NCBI RefSeq assembly: GCF_028771845.1
Contig: NZ_CP118270.1
Location: forward strand, 5,766,001-5,830,000
Reading direction: 5' to 3'
From: Paenibacillus marchantiae
GTDB lineage: Bacteria > Bacillota > Bacilli > Paenibacillales > Paenibacillaceae
DNA length: 64,000 nucleotides
Made by a program: the position numbers and the translations under genes. The notes beneath the pieces were generated by a model. That model ran no database searches. It worked only from the letters and a program-made list of their open reading frames with translations, and was not told the origin of the DNA. Positions 1 through 6,875 of the stretch are shown in pieces (position 1 is the stretch's first letter; every line of letters begins with the position of its first letter).

Positions 1-517
1 GCACTGTTCTGACTTCCTGCTCTGCCAATTGAAACAACAGCTCATAAATAAATTGGTAGAACAAACTTTTTACTTGTAGCAAGTCCAGTCTGCTCGCCTG
101 ATCCCACGCTTTCTCCAGTTCTCCAAAATAGCGCAATATAGCAAGAGGATTGCTCGGCGTAAATCCATATTGCAAAGAGAACGGAGCAATCTGAGGAGGT
201 TGTGACAACCGCCATGTTTTACGATGAGTTGGGAACGCAAGGAATGCCCGGTAGAACAACAAGTAATATTCAAACTTTTCGCTCACCCGAATATCCAGTG
301 ATGATCCTTTACCACCATGCAGAATACAGAATCGCTGTGCTTCGTGTGTTTTCCCATCCAATTTAAGTTGAGCTGCACCCCGAATGCTGTATATAAAAGC
401 GTTTGCCGGAAGCAAATAGGACTCCTGTATCTCCCCTACCTCCATGGCGATCCGGCGTATATCCAGAATTTTAACAGCCGCGTGATTCCAGCTTTGCATC
501 TGTTCGTTTAATTGCAT
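1..517 (-). CDS. AraC-family regulator, N-terminal part (cut by window edge)
   Basis: Reading inward from an ATG at 517 gives 172 codons without a stop up to the window edge. GGAGAG sits about 7 nt upstream of the ATG. The product begins MQLNEQMQSWNHAAVKILD and is clearly homologous to the N-terminal cupin-like domain of the regulator at 704-2662: both have a WNxAAVxIxDIR opening and an LHGGKGS motif. The C-terminal AraC helix-turn-helix is expected beyond the edge and cannot be seen. A Fur box lies just upstream (634-654), so I infer an iron-regulated AraC-type activator of siderophore uptake like B. subtilis Btr. The ligand is unknown. Confidence 0.8.
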   Translation of the reverse strand, partial: MQLNEQMQSWNHAAVKILDIRRIAMEVGEIQESYLLPANAFIYSIRGAAQLKLDGKTHEAQRFCILHGGKGSSLDIRVSEKFEYYLLFYRAFLAFPTHRKTWRLSQPPQIAPFSLQYGFTPSNPLAILRYFGELEKAWDQASRLDLLQVKSLFYQFIYELLFQLAEQEVRTV

Positions 518-633
518 CGATTACTCTCCAATCCCAGTCTCACCAGGAACAAGACCTTGTGCAGGTCATTATTCTGCAAACCATCCTCTAACCGAAGCTT
601 TATAGTGGTTCACTATTATTCCTTCATTATAGA

Positions 634-654
634 TGATAATAATTTTCATTATCA
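634..654. promoter_or_regulatory. Fur box upstream of the partial AraC regulator
   Basis: Positions 634-648 match the 7-1-7 Fur consensus TGATAATnATTATCA at all but one fixed position, and a further ATTATCA follows at 648-654. The site lies about 120 bp upstream of the start at 517. Iron-dependent repression of that gene is inferred. Confidence 0.75.
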
Positions 655-703
655 ACTGAATTTTGACCAGGATTCAATTTCATCAACCAATGATTCGAAA
701 GAT

Positions 704-1708
704 TTACTTTTGATCCGCTGTCTTCGTGAACCAAGCTGCCAATTCCTCGGTCTGATCCAACGTTGCAATAGGGTCAAAGTACCATGAACGATCCGGACTC
801 CAGATAAACACACGATCATTCTTGACGGCATCAAGCGAACTCCATACTGGCTTGGATTTCAATTCCTCTACAGTCAGGTTGTCTGCCGTAAGAATAATGT
901 AATCACCGGAAAATTCGGGTATGGATTCGGACGAGACTTCAACAAGCTGATCTTTCATTAATATCTCTTTTTTGTCTGCCGGAGGATTCAATCCGAGAGC
1001 ACTGTACACAGCTTGACCTCCACGCCCAAAATTATCACCAAAGGCTAACGGTCCTTTATCGTAAAATTGCATAACGGATACTTCTGCATCTGCGTCGATT
1101 GCTTCACTTACACGCTTCTTGGCATCCGCAATTCGTCCGTCGTAGTCGTCCAACCATGACTCAGCCTCTTTTTCTTTGTTCAACGCTTTACCGAAATAAG
1201 CGATCTCTTCATGGGTATTTTTCAACTCTCCATAAGGAACAACAAGCGTAGGCGCAATTTTGCTAAAAGAATCAAACAAATCAGGATCACCTGTGACAAT
1301 CAGATCTGGTTGAAGTTCCAACACCTTTTCAAGAGAAATAGTTTCGTATTCACCAATATTCTCTACTCCCTCAAGTGATTTGATAAAATAGGGGTTCTTC
1401 AAGTTCATTTCCGGTGTACCGACTGGCTTGATTCCCAAAGCAATCAGGCTTCCTAAATATAAATCCACCACAATTCGCTTGGGTTCAGACGGGACCGTGA
1501 TATCTCCCTTAACCGTCGAGATGATCCGAGGCTCGGAATTGTTCGATTGGCTATCAGCCGTTACTGTGCTGGTAACACTCGAAGTCCCTTTGCTTCCGGC
1601 TGTTTCTCCCCCAGAATTACTAGTTGCCCCTGGCGAGCAGGCACTCAGCAGTAAAGTAAGACTTAATAAAATACTAAGCAGCATTCCCGTTCTTGTCTGT
1701 CTATTCAT
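704..1708 (-). CDS. ferric-siderophore ABC transporter substrate-binding lipoprotein
   Basis: Codons from an ATG at 1708 give 334 residues. CGGAGGG stands about 9 nt upstream and a perfect Fur box (1734-1748) precedes it, so this is a credible independent start inside the longer frame. The N-terminus is a lipoprotein signal peptide: MNRQTR, a hydrophobic stretch, then lipobox LLLSAC. A low-complexity Ser/Thr/Gly linker follows. The rest is a Peripla_BP_2 (FeuA/FhuD-like) fold with RIVVDLYLGSLIALGI near the start and LQPDLIVTGDPD in the middle. The protein would bind an iron-siderophore complex outside the membrane. No permease or ATPase gene is present in the window. The exact siderophore cannot be told. 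Confidence 0.8.
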   Translation of the reverse strand: MNRQTRTGMLLSILLSLTLLLSACSPGATSNSGGETAGSKGTSSVTSTVTADSQSNNSEPRIISTVKGDITVPSEPKRIVVDLYLGSLIALGIKPVGTPEMNLKNPYFIKSLEGVENIGEYETISLEKVLELQPDLIVTGDPDLFDSFSKIAPTLVVPYGELKNTHEEIAYFGKALNKEKEAESWLDDYDGRIADAKKRVSEAIDADAEVSVMQFYDKGPLAFGDNFGRGGQAVYSALGLNPPADKKEILMKDQLVEVSSESIPEFSGDYIILTADNLTVEELKSKPVWSSLDAVKNDRVFIWSPDRSWYFDPIATLDQTEELAAWFTKTADQK

Positions 1709-2662
1709 GTACAATGACCCTCCGTGTTTATATTGATAATGATTATCATCATCGTTATAAACATACCTTCCAGCTCTTCCACTGGAAATGTCATTTCGCG
1801 CCAGGGCCGATGTCAGATCAGGCCATTTTAAGGTGCCCGATGTTTTCTCCTTAAACTGAAGCGGAGAAACACCTGTATGTTTTTTGAACATACGCCCTAG
1901 ATAATATCCGTCCGGATAACCGATGCCTGCCGCAATCTCATCCAATGTAGCGTCGGTATGCAGCAGCATCTCCTTGGCCTTGAACAAACGGAACTGAATC
2001 AAATAGTCGATTGGACTATAACCCGTGGCCTGCTTGAACTTGCGGGACAGACTTCTGGGACTGCTGCCGACCTTCTCCGCCAAAACATGCAATGTTAGGG
2101 GCTCAGCATAAGAGGATTCCACAATTTTGATGACTTTGCTGACCTGATTCGTAATGGAATAACGAGTTGCAGCATGAGGAATTTGTGCTGATACTTGCTC
2201 TACAAAAGGATAAAAAAGACTTTTTGCCTGAAAATGATGTATGGGGTTCTTTTGATTCCATAAAGCGTGTATCTGTTTTACTTGCTCATACAGCACAACA
2301 GGTGACTCAGGGGCAAAACCATAGGTTAGCTGAAATGGATTCATGTGCTCCATCATGTTGCCCAAATCGGTTCTTCCTCCACTTGGCAAGCTTGATTTGT
2401 ACATAAGGTAAAACAGGTTTAATCCAGATTGTCCAGCTTCAATATGCAGCACGCTCCCTTTTCCACCATGAAGAACATAAAAACGACTCACTTCATGCTT
2501 CTGGTCGTTTATGGTCACATAGGCTTTACCCTGGATGGTGAATACAAACGTGCTCGCAGGAAATTTATATGTTAGCTCCTCGGTTGGCCCTAACTCCATA
2601 TAACGTATATCCGCAATACTCACAGCAGCATAGTTCCAGAGTATGTAATAATTATTCCACAT
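704..2662 (-). CDS. AraC-type regulator whose frame runs without a stop into a siderophore-binding lipoprotein
   Basis: This is one open frame of 652 codons from an ATG at 2662. That start fits the paralogue at 1-517. GGAG lies about 13 nt upstream, which is rather far. Residues 1-150 are a cupin-like AraC sensor domain with LHGGKGS. Residues about 180-275 hold two AraC helix-turn-helix motifs, ending near GVSPLQFKEK. About 40 residues with no domain character follow, and these are the translation of what looks like an intergenic region containing a Fur box. Residues 319-652 are a complete periplasmic-binding lipoprotein (see 704-1708). B. subtilis Btr is an AraC regulator with a binding-protein-like domain, so AraC plus SBP is a known pairing, but Btr lacks an internal signal peptide. 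Either two genes are read separately and the first has lost its stop, or a membrane-spanning fusion is made. Confidence 0.65.
   Translation of the reverse strand: MWNNYYILWNYAAVSIADIRYMELGPTEELTYKFPASTFVFTIQGKAYVTINDQKHEVSRFYVLHGGKGSVLHIEAGQSGLNLFYLMYKSSLPSGGRTDLGNMMEHMNPFQLTYGFAPESPVVLYEQVKQIHALWNQKNPIHHFQAKSLFYPFVEQVSAQIPHAATRYSITNQVSKVIKIVESSYAEPLTLHVLAEKVGSSPRSLSRKFKQATGYSPIDYLIQFRLFKAKEMLLHTDATLDEIAAGIGYPDGYYLGRMFKKHTGVSPLQFKEKTSGTLKWPDLTSALARNDISSGRAGRYVYNDDDNHYQYKHGGSLYMNRQTRTGMLLSILLSLTLLLSACSPGATSNSGGETAGSKGTSSVTSTVTADSQSNNSEPRIISTVKGDITVPSEPKRIVVDLYLGSLIALGIKPVGTPEMNLKNPYFIKSLEGVENIGEYETISLEKVLELQPDLIVTGDPDLFDSFSKIAPTLVVPYGELKNTHEEIAYFGKALNKEKEAESWLDDYDGRIADAKKRVSEAIDADAEVSVMQFYDKGPLAFGDNFGRGGQAVYSALGLNPPADKKEILMKDQLVEVSSESIPEFSGDYIILTADNLTVEELKSKPVWSSLDAVKNDRVFIWSPDRSWYFDPIATLDQTEELAAWFTKTADQK
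1734..1748. promoter_or_regulatory. Perfect Fur box inside the AraC-lipoprotein frame
   Basis: TGATAATGATTATCA matches the 7-1-7 Fur consensus at every fixed position. It lies 25 nt upstream of the lipoprotein ATG at 1708, where an operator would be expected, yet it is also open coding sequence in the regulator frame. Confidence 0.85.
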
Positions 2663-2714
2663 TTCATTAACCCAACTCCGTCTAAATAGATTGACTAAAC
2701 AGTCCTTCACTCAT

Positions 2715-2729
2715 TGATAACCATTATCA
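2715..2729. promoter_or_regulatory. Fur box between the AraC regulator and the FlxA-like gene
   Basis: TGATAACCATTATCA differs from the Fur consensus at one fixed position. It lies about 50 bp upstream of the regulator start at 2662 and about 130 bp upstream of the divergent gene at 2856, so either could be iron-controlled. The regulator is the likelier target. Confidence 0.75.
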
Positions 2730-2855
2730 ATCATTATTCGCAAGTAAGCAACACACAAGTGAAAAGAACTTATTACCAGCGTATCTTCATTTGCTTCTCG
2801 TAACATCCGATATATGTAAGTAGATCCACGATATAACGAAGAAGGGGAAAAGACC

Positions 2856-3662
2856 ATGAATTCAATTTCACCTGCCTCCAAAAGCAGCTTCACCCCCGGG
2901 AGCCAAGTCTCCAGTAGAGATAAGGAAATTCAGGGACTTATGCAGCAGAAGGTTAGGCTTAATGAAGAAGTACAAGCTGTAAAATCCAATGATGAACTGG
3001 ACACTAAAACCAAAGCAGCACGAATCAAATCATTAACGAGCTCCATTACGCAAATCGACACGCAGATCGCCCAGATCAAAGCAGAGGAAATGGAGGAAAA
3101 GAACAAATTAAAACAGCCTGAGAAGACCAAAGAACAACAGCCCCAGCGCAATGACGAAGCTCAACCCCCATCCATGGACCATCTAATTAAGCACAGTCAG
3201 ACTTACGATCAGTTAGGTAAACTGGTCGGTTTGCGAGATCGCATGAACAGCTCCATACAAACCATTGAAGGTGAAACCAAGTTTGACCGACTGGTTCTGG
3301 AGATTAATGCTGGCAATGATGCTGGCAAATCGATGATGCTTGAAAATGCTGAACGTACGGTATTCCAGAAAAAAAGAGAAATCGTGCAGGACATCAGCTC
3401 CCAAATGAGCAAAGTAGGTCAGAAGATTGGAGAGTTGATGAAAGAGATACATCAGCCTGAACCAAAAGAATCCGTTTCGTCTCCTACACCTTCATCCTCT
3501 GTGGAAAAGGAAAATCAGGAAGTTGTTGAGGGAAATAAGGCTGAAAATAAATCGAAGATTTCCAATGGTACGCAGAATGATAAAGACCTAGGAAAAATTC
3601 AAGAGACTCAATCAAATGAATCCCCTGCCCCTTCCTTTACATCGCTCGACATTCGGGTTTGA
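2856..3662 (+). CDS. FlxA-like coiled-coil protein
   Basis: 268 residues from an ATG with AAGGGG 8 nt upstream. The protein is very hydrophilic and has no signal peptide or membrane segment. Residues about 20-85 form a heptad-rich region (RDKEIQGLMQQKVRLNEEV) resembling the FlxA-like family (PF14282). A Lys/Gln/Pro-rich spacer follows, then a second helical block at about 105-195. The tail is a disordered Ser/Glu/Asn-rich stretch. FlxA-like proteins have no settled molecular role, so the cellular function is unknown. It stands alone on the plus strand and diverges from the Fur-controlled regulator. The assignment rests on composition and heptad pattern. Confidence 0.7.
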   Translation: MNSISPASKSSFTPGSQVSSRDKEIQGLMQQKVRLNEEVQAVKSNDELDTKTKAARIKSLTSSITQIDTQIAQIKAEEMEEKNKLKQPEKTKEQQPQRNDEAQPPSMDHLIKHSQTYDQLGKLVGLRDRMNSSIQTIEGETKFDRLVLEINAGNDAGKSMMLENAERTVFQKKREIVQDISSQMSKVGQKIGELMKEIHQPEPKESVSSPTPSSSVEKENQEVVEGNKAENKSKISNGTQNDKDLGKIQETQSNESPAPSFTSLDIRV

Positions 3663-3698
3663 ACAGGTGACAGAGGTGATATGTAGTTTCAGACCATA

Positions 3699-4199
3699 TT
3701 AAAAAATGGATGTTGATTCACCATATATTTTTTTATAGTAGGCATATGTCTGAGCATAATCTAAAAAAGCTCCCGACAGCTTTCGAAGCACATAACGATC
3801 ATTCTGCAACAAATAATGAGCACTGGCTGCGTTCTTGAACAAAATTACGAGCTCATTGTCGGAAACAAACTGGTTCACATTTATTCCACTGCTAAGAATG
3901 AAGCGCTGCAGATCTTCATAAAGTCCAATAGTATACTTATTAGCATCATTTGTAGAAAAGAAGAAATCTAAGCTGTCACTATGATAAGAACCGTTTTTAG
4001 TAAAAGTTACATTGGCTGACCAGCCATCAAAATCAAAAGTTAGTACTTCTTCACTCTTACTTAACCATTGCTCATCTGAATATTTTTTTAAATTATCAAT
4101 ATGAACTATTTCTTGACCAAAATAACTCACCAAATTACCTGCTTCGAGATACTTAGAAAAGATTAGTTGTGAAATTTCAGTTTTATTCAGTAGATCCAT
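3699..4199 (-). CDS. hypothetical protein, AT-rich orphan
   Basis: 166 residues, family not recognised. It is soluble, rich in Tyr, Phe, Asn and Ser, with no signal peptide, membrane segment or obvious catalytic motif. Its codons are visibly more AT-rich than those of its neighbours, which suggests later acquisition. The start is uncertain: a strong AAAGGAG directly abuts the ATG at 4199 with no spacer, so initiation may be a few codons downstream (a CTG lies 9 nt further on). It is separated from spo0A by a terminator and ends close to the FlxA-like gene in convergent orientation. Confidence 0.6.
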   Translation of the reverse strand: MDLLNKTEISQLIFSKYLEAGNLVSYFGQEIVHIDNLKKYSDEQWLSKSEEVLTFDFDGWSANVTFTKNGSYHSDSLDFFFSTNDANKYTIGLYEDLQRFILSSGINVNQFVSDNELVILFKNAASAHYLLQNDRYVLRKLSGAFLDYAQTYAYYKKIYGESTSIF

Positions 4200-4279
4200 C
4201 TCCTTTGCACTTCTTTTAAAGCATTAAAATTTATTTCATTATAACAAGAGTAGAGGTTGTAAACGCCTCCTACATGTAT

Positions 4280-4328
4280 AAAAAACCGTTACAAAAAGGC
4301 TATTTAAGCCCGATTGTAACGGTTTTTT
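4280..4328 (-). terminator. Rho-independent terminator after spo0A
   Basis: Arms AAAAAACCGTTACAA (4280-4294) and TTGTAACGGTTTTTT (4314-4328) are fully complementary and T-rich on both strands. It ends spo0A and, as a bidirectional structure, insulates the orphan gene beyond. Confidence 0.85.
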
Positions 4329-4415
4329 AGGTTTCATTATTTATGTTAAATCATAAATTTCAATCTGCTCAATACATAAGTAATCAAGAATTATTATATA
4401 TCATTCCTGATCCTT

Positions 4416-5231
4416 TCAGGACACCTTATTCTCAATTCTAAGCTTGTCAGCGACCATCGCGATGAACTCGGAGTTCGTCGGTTTCGACTTGCTGATATTG
4501 ATGGTATAACCAAACAGGTGGCTGATGCTGTCGATGTTACCACGTGTCCAAGCCACTTCGATAGCATGACGAATGGCTCGTTCGACGCGAGACGGCGTTG
4601 TTTTGAACTTTTCGGCAATCGCTGGGTACAAGGTTTTCGTGATAGCACCCAAAATTTCGATATTGTTATACACCATAGTGATGGCTTCGCGTAAATACTG
4701 ATATCCTTTAATATGCGCAGGAACGCCGATTTCATGTATGATGGACGTAATGCTTGCATCCAAATTTTTGTGCTTACCCATCGGCACCACGTTGGACTTG
4801 TTCATAAACATCGATGAACCGCCACCACCGCCTGTGGAGATCGTGGTTTGCGTGCCAACCAGTTGACGTACACGATTCGCGAGTACTTCCATGTCAAATG
4901 GTTTCAGGATGTAATAAGAAGCTCCGAGTTGCACGGCACGCTGCGTGATATTCTCTTGTCCGAAAGCCGTAAGCATAATGACTTTGGGCTGTGGAGACAG
5001 ATTCAGGTTGCGCAGACGCTCCAGTACACCCAGTCCATCCAGGTGAGGCATAATAATATCCAGAATAAGTACATCCGGTACATCGCGAGTCTGCTCCAGC
5101 AACTGCAGCACTTCTTCTCCATTGTAAGCAATTCCGGTTACTTCCATGTCTTCCTGTTCGGATATATATTCGGCAAGCAAATTCGTAAATTCACGATTAT
5201 CATCGGCCAGCAATACCTCAATTTTTTGCAA
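4416..5231 (-). CDS. spo0A: stage 0 sporulation master regulator Spo0A
   Basis: Response regulator that commits the cell to sporulation when phosphorylated by the phosphorelay. I place the start at TTG 5231, because AAAGGAGG stands 8 nt upstream and the product then begins QKIEVLLADDN like other Spo0A proteins. Upstream in-frame codons reach an ATG at 5270 but contain the ribosome-binding site. The length is 271 residues. The receiver domain holds ADDN and the phospho-acceptor Asp58 in LILDIIMPHLDG. A Gly/Ser linker follows, then the conserved C-terminal DNA-binding domain (LDASITSIIHEIGVPAHIKG, SRVERAIRHAIEVAW). It lies downstream of spoIVB as in Bacillus and ends at a strong terminator. Confidence 0.97.
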   Translation of the reverse strand: MQKIEVLLADDNREFTNLLAEYISEQEDMEVTGIAYNGEEVLQLLEQTRDVPDVLILDIIMPHLDGLGVLERLRNLNLSPQPKVIMLTAFGQENITQRAVQLGASYYILKPFDMEVLANRVRQLVGTQTTISTGGGGGSSMFMNKSNVVPMGKHKNLDASITSIIHEIGVPAHIKGYQYLREAITMVYNNIEILGAITKTLYPAIAEKFKTTPSRVERAIRHAIEVAWTRGNIDSISHLFGYTINISKSKPTNSEFIAMVADKLRIENKVS

Positions 5232-5285
5232 AACGGTATCCTCCTTTAATTTAAACATCGTTTCGTACATTTCCTTACAGGTTAA

Positions 5286-5406
5286 ATTTTCGACACAGGG
5301 GAGGAAATTCCTTCTGTCGAAAATTATTTTTCTTTATTTTTTTTTCTCATTGCTATATAATAAATAATTTATTTCATTATCCGATATTATATGTTTCCAT
5401 TCGACA
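5286..5406 (-). promoter_or_regulatory. spo0A control region: putative sigma-H promoter and three 0A boxes
   Basis: On the minus strand GAAGGAATT (5314-5306) and GTCGAAAAT (5294-5286) resemble the sigma-H -35 (RnAGGAwww) and -10 (RnnGAAT) with an 11-nt gap. TGTCGAA, the Spo0A box core, occurs at 5289-5295 (minus), 5315-5321 (plus) and 5400-5406 (minus). Two of the boxes flank the putative promoter. Autoregulation by Spo0A with sigma-H is established in B. subtilis and is inferred here. Confidence 0.65.
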
Positions 5407-5445
5407 AAAAAACCTTAAGGAGGTTATCCCGCCTTAAGGTTTTTT
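5406..5445 (-). terminator. spoIVB terminator overlapping the end of the coding region
   Basis: On the minus strand AACCTTAAGG, a loop of about 10 nt, then CCTTAAGGTTTTTTT. The upstream arm encodes the last residues of SpoIVB and the TAA stop lies in the loop. Confidence 0.85.
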
Positions 5446-6755
5446 GCATTATCCTTTTTCATCATGACTCCTGCATCTTGTAACATCCACTCAATGAAGC
5501 AGCCATAACCTGATTTCGGATCATTGACAAACACATGGGTCACGGCACCGATAAGTTTACCATTTTGCACAATGGGGCTACCACTCATGCCTTGTACAAT
5601 GCCTCCGGTCTTATCCAGCAGCTTCGGATCTGTGATTCGAAGCACCAGACCTTTGGTCGCCGGTTCGGATTGGTCTGCTACGTGAACAATATCAATCGAG
5701 AAACGCTCCACCTGCTGACCCTCAACAACTGTGAGAATTTCTGCAGGACCTTCTTTTACTTCATGGGAGAAAGCAACAGGAATTCCTTTTGAATACAAAC
5801 TATGTTCAGGATTTCCGGACATTTTACCAAAGATACCAAAAGCCGTATTACGTTCAATATTGCCCAAAATTTTGCTTTCTTTCAGGAAATGAGCTCGTTT
5901 TTCACCCGGATCACCGGATTCACTCTTAGAGATTGACGTTACATTGGACTGAACAATCTGACCACTACCGACAACGATGGAGGTCTGCGTGTTCATATCC
6001 GTGATGACATGTCCTAGAGCGCCATATACGCCTTGATCTGGAGCATAGAAGGTTAATGTTCCTACACCTGCGGCGGAGTCACGAATGTACAAGCCAAGCC
6101 TCCAGGCTTTGTCTTCCGCGTCATAAGCCGGTGTCAAACGGGTTTTAACCGTTTCTTTACCTCGTTTTAAAACGACATCAATTCCTTTTTTGCTCTTGCC
6201 TGCAAGCTCAACAGCTTCAGCTACACCCGATACACCATCAAGGCGTTTACCGTCCATATGGGTAATCAGATCTCCAAGCTTGATGCCTGCTGATTCTCCA
6301 GGGGATACACGTTCATCTTGTCCAGAACGGACCAGATGGTGCCCTACAACCAGAATACCTGCAGATTTTACTTTGACGCCAATGGTTTGTCCCCCGGGTA
6401 CTACACGCAAATCCGGAATCACATTTACGTTAACTGTTTTTACCGGAATTTTTCCCCACAACTTCAACGTTAATTTGGCATGTCCCGTTTGTTGGGGATG
6501 AAGATGCAAAGGTTGTTGCTTCGTTACGTGAACTGCAGTTTCCTTTCCATCAAAACCGACGATGTCAGGACGATCCACAACAGCGCTTGAAGCAGCCGGT
6601 ACAGCGAGATGAACGTCAGCCTGCCTGCCTGCAAATACCTGAAGTTCATCAGGCAATGAAGCATAACTTTGCACAGGCTGAATGGCCTGGCTGATCACAC
6701 ATAGAAAGAAGGCAAATAAAAGACCTAGCAATTTCTTCCTGAGGGGGGAATTCAA
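5424..6755 (-). CDS. spoIVB: SpoIVB serine peptidase (sigma-K checkpoint protease)
   Basis: Forespore protease secreted into the intermembrane space, where it triggers processing of pro-sigma-K in the mother cell. It has 443 residues from a TTG start at 6755, with GGGAG about 11 nt upstream and an in-frame TGA just before. The N-terminal hydrophobic segment (residues 8-30) is a signal/anchor. A PDZ domain occupies roughly 120-205 (SPGESAGIKLGDLI). The S55 peptidase domain follows, with His249 (GALGHV), Asp376 (RITDPK) and Ser391 (GMSGSP). The spacings of 127 and 15 residues match the B. subtilis catalytic triad. It lies between recN and spo0A as in Bacillus. Confidence 0.97.
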   Translation of the reverse strand: MNSPLRKKLLGLLFAFFLCVISQAIQPVQSYASLPDELQVFAGRQADVHLAVPAASSAVVDRPDIVGFDGKETAVHVTKQQPLHLHPQQTGHAKLTLKLWGKIPVKTVNVNVIPDLRVVPGGQTIGVKVKSAGILVVGHHLVRSGQDERVSPGESAGIKLGDLITHMDGKRLDGVSGVAEAVELAGKSKKGIDVVLKRGKETVKTRLTPAYDAEDKAWRLGLYIRDSAAGVGTLTFYAPDQGVYGALGHVITDMNTQTSIVVGSGQIVQSNVTSISKSESGDPGEKRAHFLKESKILGNIERNTAFGIFGKMSGNPEHSLYSKGIPVAFSHEVKEGPAEILTVVEGQQVERFSIDIVHVADQSEPATKGLVLRITDPKLLDKTGGIVQGMSGSPIVQNGKLIGAVTHVFVNDPKSGYGCFIEWMLQDAGVMMKKDNAKNLKAG

Positions 6756-6875
6756 TGGCTGTCACACTCCCTTTGCTTCTTTCGCTTGACGAAAGGTGGT
6801 CGCCAATTGCGTACCTATAAGATAACCTCGCCCCCAGGCTTTTATTACTGTCAATCATTACGCCAGCCGCTCGTT

